This document shows positions 8,613-15,974 of a stretch of DNA of 64,000 nt, piece after piece (position 1 is the first letter of the stretch; each line of letters begins with the position of its first letter). Location: positions 1 through 64,000 of the forward strand of contig JAGFNW010000029.1 in assembly GCA_017592665.1 (NCBI GenBank), written 5' to 3'. The translations under genes were made by a program, and so were the position numbers. Origin of the DNA: Streptosporangiaceae bacterium NEAU-GS5 (GTDB lineage Bacteria > Actinomycetota > Actinomycetes > Streptosporangiales > Streptosporangiaceae). The notes beneath the pieces were generated by a model, which worked only from the letters and a program-made list of their open reading frames with translations, did no database searches and was not told the origin of the DNA.

Positions 8613-8984
8613 ATGATCTGTATGCAGCTGCCCGTATGGTTACCTGCAGATTGGTATGGCAAGACCTTGCCGGGGGGTACGGTGACAGATCTCGCTTGGG
8701 TGATACGGATTCGGGATGATTTCGCCCACTGGGTGCTGGATCTACGGCACGAACATCCGGCCGTGGTCGCGCTGCTGGATCAGCACGTCGCCGCCGTACG
8801 GCACGCCATTCGCTCGCTTGGGGAACAGGTGAACCCGGCGGCGCTGCTCGGCTACCTGATCGGGTTCTGGGATGGGGCTCAGGAGAAGGGCTGGCGGGCG
8901 CCGGAGCCGGGCCAGGCGTTGGATTTCGCCACGTTGCGGATGACCGCGGTGTGCCTGATGCTCGACCCCGCGCCCGTGAGCTGA
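8613..8984 (+). CDS. DUF6401-like small protein
   Basis: A 123-residue soluble protein. The C-terminal half (AVVALLDQHVAAVRHAIR, LIGFWDGAQEKGW, then a closing TLRMTAVCLMLD) resembles the actinobacterial DUF6401 family, whose function is unknown; I recognise it by pattern only. I choose ATG 8613, with GAGGTG about 10 bases upstream, because the 49 residues encoded before it are rich in Arg, Pro and Cys and look noncoding. It stands alone and converges on the membrane protein downstream. Confidence 0.6.
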   Translation: MICMQLPVWLPADWYGKTLPGGTVTDLAWVIRIRDDFAHWVLDLRHEHPAVVALLDQHVAAVRHAIRSLGEQVNPAALLGYLIGFWDGAQEKGWRAPEPGQALDFATLRMTAVCLMLDPAPVS

Positions 8985-9044
8985 CGCCGGCCGGACGCGG
9001 AGCACCTGTTATGGAGGTGCTCCGCCTCCGGTCCGATGACGCGA

Positions 9045-9887
9045 CTATCGCGGCGGTAGAGCCTCACCAGGGCGGGGCTGATCGCCTCCGGAGACCGTCG
9101 TGTGGCCCGTCGCCCCGGTCGCGCCGGTCGGCGCGGCGGATGTGGTGGGCGCGGTGGGCGCCTCGGCACCCGCCAGGGCGTCGCGACGGCCCCGATCGTA
9201 GGTGGCCGCCTGACTGCGGATGGCCGTCGTCTCGGCCTCGGCCCGGCCCAGCCAGCCCTCCCAGCGGCGCTGCATCGGCCTGACCATGCCACCGCCGACG
9301 CCGACGACGAGGATGCCGGCCACCGTGGCCAGGAAGGCGATCAGCACCGGGGTAGTGACCGTGGTCGCGACCTCGATCTGGTTGAGAGCGGCGATGATGC
9401 CCAGAGCGATGATGAACCACGAGGCGATGTTGGCCAGCAGCCGGCCGTAGGACAAGCCGCCGAGCATCGCTGAGACGATGTCCTGAACCGCCCGGGCGAC
9501 GGCCGCCGCCACGACGATGATGATGATCGCCACGGCCGCCCTCGGCAACCAGGCGACCACGCCGCCGAGCAGGGCGCTGATCGGGTTCGGGCCGAACACT
9601 GAGAACGCTATCTGCAGTGTGATCAGCAGCACCGCGTAGTAGACGAGCTTGGCGAGCAGGTCGGAGGCGTCGTATCTGCTGTTCGCCAGCATCCGGCCGA
9701 CGCCGCCACGTTCGACCCAGTGGTCGAACCCGACGCGCTCCAGCACGACGTCGACGGCTTTGCGTAGCAGCCTTGCGATAAGCCAGCCGACCAGCAGAAT
9801 CACCAGGAATGCGATGAACTTGGGAACGAAGGAGACGACCGACGCCCAGGCGTCCGCGAGGCCCCTTCTCCAATCGTCGGTATTCAT
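9045..9887 (-). CDS. TM-helix repeat membrane protein (mechanosensitive-channel-like)
   Basis: A 280-residue integral membrane protein. The first segment FIAFLVILLVGWLIARLLRK is the conserved TM_helix element (PF05552-type) found in small MscS-related channels. Further hydrophobic segments lie near residues 75-95, 115-140, 160-180 and 190-210. A glycine-rich GILVVGVGGGMVRPMQRRWE segment and a disordered tail rich in Ala, Thr and Pro follow. It lacks a full MscS beta-domain. Start at ATG 9887 is supported by GGGGGACC upstream. Role in osmotic or ion homeostasis is inferred from the fold only. Confidence 0.75.
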   Translation of the reverse strand: MNTDDWRRGLADAWASVVSFVPKFIAFLVILLVGWLIARLLRKAVDVVLERVGFDHWVERGGVGRMLANSRYDASDLLAKLVYYAVLLITLQIAFSVFGPNPISALLGGVVAWLPRAAVAIIIIVVAAAVARAVQDIVSAMLGGLSYGRLLANIASWFIIALGIIAALNQIEVATTVTTPVLIAFLATVAGILVVGVGGGMVRPMQRRWEGWLGRAEAETTAIRSQAATYDRGRRDALAGAEAPTAPTTSAAPTGATGATGHTTVSGGDQPRPGEALPPR

Positions 9888-10069
9888 TTGCTGCGGTCCC
9901 CCTGCCTCGTGTCGACGAGTACGGACGACCTCCACCTGCCCGCTCATCTGCCCTGTCGGACGCCGATCTGCGGATCCATAGCAGGATTTGGAGGACATGT
10001 GACCACCGCATGCCCGTGGAAAAGGCGCGGTCCAGGGCCAGCTCGAACGCTGGATCCCGAGACAAAGAA

Positions 10070-10109
10070 GGCGCGCCCTGAGGGATTCGAACCCCCGACC
10101 GTCGGATTA
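10070..10109 (-). repeat. 40-bp direct repeat of the tRNA-Arg 3' half (att site, distal end)
   Basis: An exact 40-base copy of 14849-14888, which is the 3' half of tRNA-Arg(TCT) plus two flanking bases. Beyond base 10109 similarity stops apart from AAG, so this is not a second tRNA gene. It is the copy displaced when an element integrated into the tRNA 3' end. Confidence 0.85.
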
Positions 10110-10656
10110 CAAGACAGCGGCGCATCGAGAGGGCAGCAGCCCTCTGACCTGCACTGTCTCCGGCTCTACTTCCGGCGACTGATGGCACCTGGGCACGGAT
10201 TCGGCATGACCATGCGCTGAGAGCCCTTCAAACAAGACCATCTAGCGTTGCATGCCATGCATTAGAGCCACGAACGTTCGCGGGTCTGGGGCCAGCTCAG
10301 AGGCCCCCTCACCCTGGGGGCGGAACGGAAGGGGCGGGTGTGTACACGCGCACAACTATTCCGTTGGGGGCGACTCACCCGAGCTGGTTCCTCAACGCTG
10401 TCACGGCCTTCATCGCCCAGAAGGACCATAGAAACGACACTCGGCGACGCCTTCAAGGACAGCCCTGTCGTTCTCGCAGCCGGTCCACCGTTCGGCGGTG
10501 ATGCGGAGTGTGGCGATGATGGTGGCACGAGGGTCGGCTCGGTCATGGCGCTGCCTTTCAGCTCGGCTGTCGACTGCGCCATCATCGCGCTGTTGGTCGG
10601 GGCCCGCTCGTCGGTTCGGCCATAAGGGTGGGGCGTAGTGATTTGAGCCGGGGCAG
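10110..10656. other. gene-poor stretch inside the island
   Basis: No gene I can support. A minus-strand frame at 10262-10585 opens with an AAAGGCAG-preceded ATG and could encode about 90 residues, but its composition (Ser, Pro and Arg rich) is not convincing. Otherwise I see nothing recognisable. Confidence 0.4.
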
Positions 10657-10881
10657 TTACCTTTTGATCAGTCGGAGTAGGCAGACGAAAGATGCGGCCA
10701 GGGCGGTGAGACCAGTCAGTACTGCGCCGGCGACGTTACCTGTAGCCAGGTAGCCGAGGACGCCGAAGCTGGTTCCCAAGATCACTGCCAGCGTGAACGC
10801 GACTGCAAGCCACAGGGGAATGTCGCCCGAGGATTCGGCATCCGCTTGGTCGCTGTGGAGGTTTTGAGCGTCGTCTAGCAT
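10657..10881 (-). CDS. small two-helix membrane protein
   Basis: A 74-residue protein with an acidic N-terminus (LDDAQNLHSDQADAES) and two hydrophobic segments, about residues 23-45 and 50-68, closing with LLRLIKR. AAAGGACC lies 8 bases before ATG 10881. I do not recognise a family. It lies within the tRNA-flanked island and appears monocistronic. Confidence 0.6.
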   Translation of the reverse strand: MLDDAQNLHSDQADAESSGDIPLWLAVAFTLAVILGTSFGVLGYLATGNVAGAVLTGLTALAASFVCLLRLIKR

Positions 10882-11181
10882 GAGAATGGTCCTTTCCGAG
10901 GACGCACGGCGGTTCCGCGTTTCGAGGCCCGGAGCCGCCGTTCTTCGCTTCTACCAAGTTCGCGCACGCCTCCGATCGCCCGCTCTCCTTCACGGCTCGA
11001 CGCGCGTGCTGCTTGGGCAAGAATTTAGTGAAGCGCCTCTGCGTGAGAGCTAACGATTAGAAAGATAAGAGGCCATCTTTACTCGACTGCGGCGGTGAGC
11101 GCGCAACCGCCGGTCGGCGGGCCGCTCAACCCCCCTACGATTCGACCATTTCAGTCGCTCGGGTGTGCCAGTAGACGCGGC
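10882..11181. other. intergenic stretch between two minus-strand genes of the island
   Basis: Three hundred bases without a supportable gene. It has locally lower GC around 11020-11090 (TTAGAAAGATAAGAGG region), which may hold the promoter for the small membrane protein gene. I see no clear operator or hairpin. Confidence 0.35.
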
Positions 11182-11448
11182 TCACCGGTGGTCCTCGGGG
11201 CCGTCGCTCGTATGTGCCGCGACGAGGATCGCAGTCGCGGCGGCCGCGATGCGGTCGACCTGCTCCCGCGGCATACCGCGCAGCATGGCGGCGATGCGCC
11301 CGTCCGCCGGGTAATCGTAGGCGCGGCCGAACAGGTTGCGAGCCTCGTCGTCGAGCTGGAACTCGGCCATCTGCCGGGCGAAGTCGGCGAGGCACTGGCG
11401 TACGGCGTTGCCGACGGCGTCGAGGTCGGGCGTGAGTCGGTCCCTCAT
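11182..11448 (-). CDS. hypothetical protein, 88 residues
   Basis: A soluble, mostly helical protein with normal coding composition. The segment RNLFGRAYDYPADGRIAAML, followed by REQVDRIAAAATAIL, suggests a compact helical domain. I do not recognise the family. The ATG overlaps the stop codon of the preceding small gene (ATGA at 11445-11448), so the two were translationally coupled. It is the last gene of a four-gene minus-strand operon inside the island. Confidence 0.6.
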   Translation of the reverse strand: MRDRLTPDLDAVGNAVRQCLADFARQMAEFQLDDEARNLFGRAYDYPADGRIAAMLRGMPREQVDRIAAAATAILVAAHTSDGPEDHR

Positions 11449-11642
11449 GGGTCATCCTTCCCGGGGGGTCGTCGAAGGCGAGGAGCTTGCCGGCGAGCTC
11501 GCGCCGCTGCTCGGGGCTGAGCACGATCGGCATGACGGAAGGCCACAGCCAGACGTCGCCGTTCGCGCGTGCTTCGCGGACGACGGGCGGGCAGGGAGGA
11601 GGACCGATCACGGTGATCCCCTTCTCCCAGGTTGCGGATCAT
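11445..11642 (-). pseudogene. small conserved gene with two compensating frameshifts
   Basis: ATG 11642 has AGAAGGTGG 6 bases upstream, and the TGA at 11445-11447 overlaps the next ATG, so both ends lie in one frame. That frame's interior is Arg-rich noise. The interior of another frame gives a credible protein (EKGITVIGPPPCPPVV, then ANGDVWLWPSVMPIVL, then SPEQRRELAGKLLAF). Removing one C near 11630 (AACCTGGG) and adding one C to the six-C run near 11468 joins start, body and stop into a 65-residue protein. Two single-base indels in C-rich tracts, either real decay or sequencing error, explain this best. Confidence 0.5.
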
Positions 11643-11683
11643 GCGATGCCACCTTCTGCCCCGCATCCGGTCTTGGTGCACCA

Positions 11684-12484
11684 CTAGCGTTCCAGAGTGA
11701 ACACGTGCTGGTCGGGGATCGCTGCCAGTACGGCCGGGCCGTACGCCATCGCTGGCTTGCCGGGGATCACCTCGGTGTGGCCGTCGACATAGATGGGCGC
11801 GCCGCACGGGGGCGCTTCCTCGCCCTCTTTCGTCTCCTCAGCCTTCGTCGGCTTTGGGCAGGTCGGCCACGGCAGGTCGTCGATCTCGTCGACGTCGAGC
11901 GGCCGCGCGTACCGCACGTCCAGCGTGAGCAGCAGGGTGTCGGGGTCGATCCGGATCGGCTGGGTGACCAGGTCGCGCGGGCCGGCGGCGCGGCTCTCGG
12001 TGTCGTCGCCCGTGGCTGGGTGGAGGGCCTGGTGGGGTACGGCCGGTGGTTGCGGCTCGAGCTCCTGCGCGGCGGCGAGCGCTTCGGCTTGGAGGCGGGC
12101 GTGCTCGTCGTGCTCGTTCTGGTAGAGGACGTTTTCGCAGTTGCCGCACCGGTAGTGGTGCCGCTGGTCGTCCCAGCTGTAGCGGCGTTCGCCGCACTTG
12201 CATCGGATGGGGGAGCTGTTGGCGGCGCGGTCGTCGCGGTTGAGGTGGCGTAGCACGCGTTCCCATCGGTAGATCGTCGTGGGCAGGTCGACGAATCGCG
12301 GGTGGGTGAGCATGCCGGTCAGGTGCTGGGCGAGCCAGCTGATGGTCTTGGTGCGCGCGTGGGCGCCGCGCGGGCTGGCGGGGCCGGTGGGGCGGCCTTC
12401 CCAGTGGTTGAGGTAGCGCCACATGTCTTCGGCGTCGTACAGGTCGCCGAGGAGTTTGTCGAGGGCGGCTGCGGCCGGGCTCAC
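11684..12484 (-). CDS. zinc-ribbon hypothetical protein of the island
   Basis: A 266-residue soluble protein. Residues 1-85 are helical with Trp-rich motifs (DMWRYLNHWEGRPTG, TIYRWERVLRHL). At about residues 93-115 two pairs CKCGERRYSW and YRCGNCENV form a probable zinc ribbon. The C-terminal part contains a Pro-rich linker and an acidic segment. This architecture is common on actinobacterial integrative elements, but I cannot name a function; nucleic-acid binding is a guess from the ribbon. The GTG start overlaps the upstream stop (GTGA), indicating coupled translation. Confidence 0.65.
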   Translation of the reverse strand: MSPAAAALDKLLGDLYDAEDMWRYLNHWEGRPTGPASPRGAHARTKTISWLAQHLTGMLTHPRFVDLPTTIYRWERVLRHLNRDDRAANSSPIRCKCGERRYSWDDQRHHYRCGNCENVLYQNEHDEHARLQAEALAAAQELEPQPPAVPHQALHPATGDDTESRAAGPRDLVTQPIRIDPDTLLLTLDVRYARPLDVDEIDDLPWPTCPKPTKAEETKEGEEAPPCGAPIYVDGHTEVIPGKPAMAYGPAVLAAIPDQHVFTLER

Positions 12485-12855
12485 ATGGTGGTTTTGCTGC
12501 CCGAGACCTTGCCGTCGCTGGTGCTGCGGCCGCGGTGGCCGTCGCTGCCGGCGTCGAGGATGGCGGCTTGGGGATCGAGTTCGAGCAGGCTGCGGCGTGT
12601 GGCGGCGATGTCGCGTTGGCAGAAGTAGGGTTCGCCGACGCGCCAGCGCAGTCTCGGCTGCTCGGGTGGTGTGGGGGGTTCGGGTGGGGTGCCTTCGGCG
12701 CCGGCTGTGGTCCAGGCGTCGAGTGCGGCTGCGTGGGTGTGGAGTGCGGCCTCATGGTCGTCGAGGGCGTATAGGTACTCGGAGAGGGCTCGGAGGGTGG
12801 GGTAGGTGCAGGCTCCTTTGCAGGCTGCGTCTGGTCGGTGGGCGTTTGGGTGCAT
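12481..12855 (-). CDS. hypothetical protein, first gene of the island operon
   Basis: A 124-residue protein with an N-terminal motif CKGACTYPTLRALSEYLYAL, a His/Ala helix and a Pro-rich linker, followed by GEPYFCQRDIAATRRSLLEL. The two cysteine groups could bind metal. I recognise no named family. It heads the minus-strand operon running to 11182 and is coupled to the zinc-ribbon gene by a 4-base overlap. Function unknown; it may act with the downstream protein because the two overlap. Confidence 0.55.
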   Translation of the reverse strand: MHPNAHRPDAACKGACTYPTLRALSEYLYALDDHEAALHTHAAALDAWTTAGAEGTPPEPPTPPEQPRLRWRVGEPYFCQRDIAATRRSLLELDPQAAILDAGSDGHRGRSTSDGKVSGSKTTM

Positions 12856-13070
12856 GCGGCTGGCCCCTTGGTGGTCGTACGCTGGGGGGTTGCCGCAGGT
12901 GAGCGGTTGTTGATGCTGTTTGTTGGGGCGGTCCTTTGGGTGGTGCCGGGGCCGCCCTACGTTTTGTGATCAGCTTATGCGGTCGGCGGTGGGAGCGGCT
13001 CTTCAACTGCATTAACGCGGATCGGTTCTTTCAGCTGAAGCCGCGGCCAGTCTGAGTTGAAAATGACAGG

Positions 13071-13220
13071 ATGCGCCTGACTTTCTTGCGCCGCTTCGAC
13101 CCAGATACGCCTCCGCCCCCAAGGAAACGGCGCACTCCTCGCGCGGCTTGGCTGTGGATCATTCCGGTCATTGCCGCTGTAGGGGCTGCAGTGTGGGCCA
13201 CGCGTCACAGCCATCGTTAA
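13071..13220 (+). CDS. very small single-span membrane protein
   Basis: A 49-codon ORF with a basic, Pro-rich N-terminus (DPDTPPPPRKRRTPR) and one clean transmembrane helix (WLWIIPVIAAVGAAVWAT), ending RHSHR. It is below usual gene-call length. The composition is protein-like, but the ribosome site (ACAGG abutting ATG) is poor. It overlaps the open frame of the HINT tail that follows, so the two cannot both be ancestral here. Confidence 0.35.
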   Translation: MRLTFLRRFDPDTPPPPRKRRTPRAAWLWIIPVIAAVGAAVWATRHSHR

Positions 13221-13281
13221 GAGCCACGTCTCAGACCAGCATGTCTACAACCTCACGATCGCGCACCTGCACACGTATCAT

Positions 13282-13599
13282 GTGACAGTCGGTGGCGCGG
13301 ACGTCCTCGTACACAATGCTGGGTGCCCCAAACTCTGGACGATTACTGCGGAAAAATCGACAAAAGTTATGAGAGGTGGGCCATTCGGGACGAGATATTA
13401 TCGGCAGAAACCGAATAGAAATGGAGACATACTTTGGTGGAGTAAGGATCTGAAAGGTGACGGCGGCTCTGCGTGGAAGGTGTATCGCCAGACGGCCAAA
13501 GGCCTAGAGTGGGTCGCCGACAAATACGGCAACTTTATGATCCATAAGTGGAAGGGTGGGGTGGGTAGATTTATTCCATGGAAGGACCTAAAGGGATGA
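13282..13599 (+). CDS. orphan polymorphic-toxin C-terminus (HINT tail plus toxin domain)
   Basis: The open frame from 13183 encodes the end of a pretoxin HINT domain: VYNLTIAHLHTYHVTVGGADV and then LVHNAGC, the conserved His-Asn autocleavage terminus. A toxin module of about 85 residues follows, including DILWWSKDLKGDGGSAWKVY, WVADKYGNFM and a closing KWKGGVGRFIPWKDLKG. This arrangement is typical of polymorphic toxin cassettes, probably of a novel-toxin RNase-like class, though I cannot assign the fold with certainty. The secretion and repeat parts of a full toxin are absent and a TAG stop lies at 13180. GTG 13282 is the first in-frame start and keeps the toxin domain whole. The downstream immunity gene overlaps by ATGA. 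Confidence 0.6.
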   Translation: MTVGGADVLVHNAGCPKLWTITAEKSTKVMRGGPFGTRYYRQKPNRNGDILWWSKDLKGDGGSAWKVYRQTAKGLEWVADKYGNFMIHKWKGGVGRFIPWKDLKG

Positions 13600-14009
13600 T
13601 CACTTCGGTGGCGGAATTTGTTCGCCTTTGCCGCAGCGGCGACCCAGACGACAATAAGAGAGCAGCTGGAGAGGAAGCGCCTTTCGAGGTTTGAATGGAA
13701 GTGGTCAAGGATTATCCTGATACTCGCTTTGGTGTAGCCCTCAATAAAACTGTGCCGATTGAGGTCCTGCGCGAACTAGCTCGCGACAAGGACTCGCGGG
13801 TAAGGTCGATGGTGGCTCCTAAGAATAAAGCGACCGCGGATATTCTTGCGAGTCTTGCGGATGATGAGGACGAGGGGATCCATCAGCAAGTGGCGGGCCA
13901 CACGAACACGCCCACGGAGGTGGTGGTCCCTCTCCTTGAGGACTCGTGGGAGGAGGTTCGCCAGATGGCGCGATGGAACCTTGCCCGGCGAGGTCATAGC
14001 ATCGAATGA
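13596..14009 (+). pseudogene. cognate immunity protein (HEAT-like repeats), interrupted by a TGA
   Basis: ATG 13596 overlaps the toxin stop (ATGA), the normal toxin-immunity layout. After 32 codons (SVAEFVRLCRSGDPDD onward) a TGA at 13692-13694 interrupts the frame, followed immediately by ATG and 104 further codons in the same frame. A Trp codon at that place would give one continuous 137-residue protein. The second part has repeats such as VPIEVLRELARDKDSRVRSM and TPTEVVVPLLEDSWEEVRQM, a HEAT/LRV-like fold. GAGG just before the second ATG could allow reinitiation, so a shortened immunity protein may still be made. Confidence 0.6.
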
Positions 14010-14231
14010 TCTCTTCGCTGGGTCGCGGTACTGCTCCTTTCGGTCTCCTCCAGCCGAACCGGATGTGAGGCTTCCGTCTCGTCTGGCACTCCAGTGAACA
14101 CATTTCATCGGCATGCAGTGGGCCGCTGGTCACGTCATGATCGCGAGTCCGGCATTCGTCCCCGGACGTAGGAAAGCTCCTGGTAGACGAGTTGATCACC
14201 ACAACCGTCCCGTCCCAACCAGGAGCTTCGG

Positions 14232-14507
14232 GTGCTGTTCTACCGTGCCGCCGTCGATTTGTCGCGTTCAACGCTCAATTACGTGGCCAGCGTCATCCGC
14301 CGGCACCGCAAGGCGATCGGCTCGGCCTGGCGGCGGCTCAACCCAGGCGAGCAAGCCTTGCTCGTCCTGGTCTACCTGCGTAAAGGCGAGACCTTCGCCG
14401 AGATCGCGGCCAGATTCGGGGTGTCTGCCACGACCGCGTGGCGGTATGTGGAAGAGACGGTCCGGTTGCTGTCGGCGCGCTCTCCGAAGCTCGGATTGGG
14501 TGAGTGA
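14232..14507 (+). pseudogene. truncated IS5-family transposase, N-terminal HTH part
   Basis: Ninety-one residues matching the start of IS5-type transposases with an HTH_Tnp_4 domain (MLFYRAAVDLSRSTLNYVAS, RKGETFAEIAARFGVSATTA, WRYVEETVRLL). The DDE catalytic part is absent; the frame ends at 14507 and passes directly into integrase sequence. It marks an insertion followed by deletion that destroyed the island integrase. Confidence 0.7.
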
Positions 14508-14844
14508 GCATTTCGAGCGCATCGCCTTCGCGGCCGGGTTGCCACCGGTCCGGCTACACGACCTGCGCCACGGCGCGGCCGCACTGTCGCTCGCGGCGGG
14601 GAATGACATCAAGACAACTTCGGCGATGCTGCGGCACAGCAGTCAGGCGATCACCGCCGACACCTATACGTCGGTGCTGCCGGAGCTCGCGCATGAGGCG
14701 GCCGAGGCAAGCGCCACGTTGGTGCCGCGGGCGATCACTGGGGGAGACCCGTCCGGAACTGGCGGTCTCCCTTCGGTCTCCCATATCCGACCAGATCGAG
14801 CATCGGAGTCGCGGAGTTCCCGGAGTGGCAGGTCAAAGCGTTGA
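14500..14844 (+). pseudogene. tyrosine integrase, C-terminal catalytic fragment
   Basis: About 115 codons of a phage/ICE tyrosine recombinase: LHDLRHGAAALSLAAG holds the catalytic Arg, AMLRHSSQ the His of box II, and ADTYTSV the nucleophilic Tyr. The N-terminal DNA-binding and first catalytic parts are missing, replaced by the IS fragment. It ends a few bases before the att repeat and tRNA-Arg gene, which is its expected site of action. Confidence 0.8.
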
Positions 14845-14848
14845 ACCG

Positions 14849-14888
14849 GGCGCGCCCTGAGGGATTCGAACCCCCGACCGTCGGATTA
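14849..14888 (-). repeat. 40-bp direct repeat (att site, tRNA end)
   Basis: Matches 10070-10109 exactly. It covers the tRNA-Arg 3' half from the acceptor stem through the T-arm to the anticodon stem, plus two bases beyond the 3' end. Together with the distal copy it bounds the island. Confidence 0.85.
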
Positions 14889-14924
14889 GAAGTCCGATGC
14901 TCTATCCGGCTGAGCTAAGGGCGC
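14851..14924 (-). tRNA. tRNA-Arg (anticodon TCT)
   Basis: Reading the minus strand, GCGCCCT pairs with AGGGCGC in the acceptor stem. The D-arm begins GCTCAGCCGGATAGAGC, the anticodon loop is CTTCTAA (TCT), and the T-loop is TTCGAAT. CCA is not encoded. It decodes AGA, a rare codon in this GC-rich genome. It is the intact copy at the island boundary. Confidence 0.95.
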
Positions 14925-14973
14925 TGGGTGGCAAGCTCGCAGCGTACAGGATAGATCCCTGCGGTGCCTCAGG

Positions 14974-15939
14974 CTATCCGCGTGGCGACAGGCCGGCGGC
15001 GCGGTAGATGGCGTCGATCACGGCCATATTCGCGATCGAGTCGGACGGCGGGGTGAGGTTGCCCTCCCCGGTGCGTACGGCCTGCTCGAAGGCACGGAGC
15101 TGGTAGGTGTACGTGGCCTCGCCGTTGACCCGCTCCCGGTGGGTGACCCCTCCGACGGTGTACGACAGGCGGTGGAAGTACTGCGGCGCGGCGAAGTTGG
15201 CCACCCGCATCTCCCCGCGCACGCCGGTCACCCTGGCGGCGATCTTCAGCAGCCGCCGCGACCACATCGAGCAGTTGACCCGGCCCTTGGCGCCGGACGG
15301 GAAGCGCAGCGAGGCGGTCATCGCACGGTCGACGCCCGCCGACTGGAGGAGCGCCTGTGCCGACACCACCTCGGGCTCGCCGCCACCGAGGACACGGGCC
15401 GCATGTACGGCATAGCAGCCGGCGTCCATGAGCGCGCCGCCGGCGAGCGCGAGCGAGTAGCGGATGTCGGTGAACCGGGGGAGCGGGAAGCACATCCACG
15501 TCTCCACGCTGCGGATCTCGCCGAGCTCGCCCACGATCTCCAGCATGCGGGTGACGAGCGGGTGATAGCGGTAGTGGAAGGCCTCCATCACCGTGAGATC
15601 CGTCTTCTCGGCGGCTTCGGCGACCGTGCGGGCCTGCGCCTCGTTGGAGGTGAACGGCTTTTCGCACAGCACGTGCTTGCCCGCTTCGAGGGCTTTGAGC
15701 GTCCATTCGGCGTGCAGGCCGTTGGGCAGCGGCACGTAGATCGCGTCCAGCGAGGGATCCTGGAGCACGGCGTCGTATGAGTCGAGGACCGTCGGGATGC
15801 CGTGCTTGGCGGCGAACGCCTCGGCGCGCGCACGCTCACGGGCGGCCACCGCCGCCACTTCCACCGACGGCACCGAACGAGCAGGTTTGATCAGGGCGTT
15901 CGGCGCGATTCTGGCCGCACCGAGTATTCCAATCCGCAC
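14974..15939 (-). CDS. Gfo/Idh/MocA family NAD(P)-dependent oxidoreductase
   Basis: A 321-residue oxidoreductase. The Rossmann motif GILGAARIAPNALI lies at residues 4-17, and AGKHVLCEKPF, with the conserved EKP, at about 87-97. The C-terminal part (ALAGGALMDAGCYAVHAARV) matches the alpha/beta domain with its conserved GGxxxDxGCY element. The family oxidises or reduces sugars, inositols or related substrates; the exact one is not evident. It is divergent from the phosphotransferase gene with only 35 bases between starts, and it ends 50 bases before the tRNA-Arg gene. Confidence 0.85.
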   Translation of the reverse strand: MRIGILGAARIAPNALIKPARSVPSVEVAAVAARERARAEAFAAKHGIPTVLDSYDAVLQDPSLDAIYVPLPNGLHAEWTLKALEAGKHVLCEKPFTSNEAQARTVAEAAEKTDLTVMEAFHYRYHPLVTRMLEIVGELGEIRSVETWMCFPLPRFTDIRYSLALAGGALMDAGCYAVHAARVLGGGEPEVVSAQALLQSAGVDRAMTASLRFPSGAKGRVNCSMWSRRLLKIAARVTGVRGEMRVANFAAPQYFHRLSYTVGGVTHRERVNGEATYTYQLRAFEQAVRTGEGNLTPPSDSIANMAVIDAIYRAAGLSPRG

Positions 15940-15974
15940 CGCCTCACCTTATTAGAGCGATATTCTCTTCTGCC

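Larger units (their letters stand above)
10070..14888. mobile_element. decayed 4.8-kb genomic island at tRNA-Arg(TCT)
   Basis: Bounded by the 40-bp direct repeats at 10070-10109 and 14849-14888. The integrase remnant lies directly beside the intact tRNA, the standard layout of tRNA-targeted integrative elements. Cargo comprises small unknown genes, a toxin/immunity remnant and an IS fragment. The integrase is truncated by an IS5-type fragment, so the island should no longer excise on its own. Codon use in the toxin/immunity section (13.3-14.0 kb) is clearly less GC-biased than in neighbouring genes. Confidence 0.8.

Noticed and set aside
10070-10145. A second tRNA gene
   Set aside because: Only the 3' half matches; the D-arm and 5' acceptor strand are absent, so it is an att repeat.
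11445-11642. Programmed ribosomal frameshifting
   Set aside because: Two opposite shifts would be needed and no slippery heptamer or downstream structure is evident; indels in C-tracts are more likely.
13692-13694. Selenocysteine or programmed readthrough of TGA in the immunity gene
   Set aside because: No SECIS-like hairpin follows and the residue expected by pattern is Trp; a point mutation with possible reinitiation is simpler.
15588-15839. Ser/Arg-rich frames on the minus strand within the Gfo/Idh/MocA gene
   Set aside because: Same-strand out-of-frame shadow; the oxidoreductase frame carries the conserved motifs.
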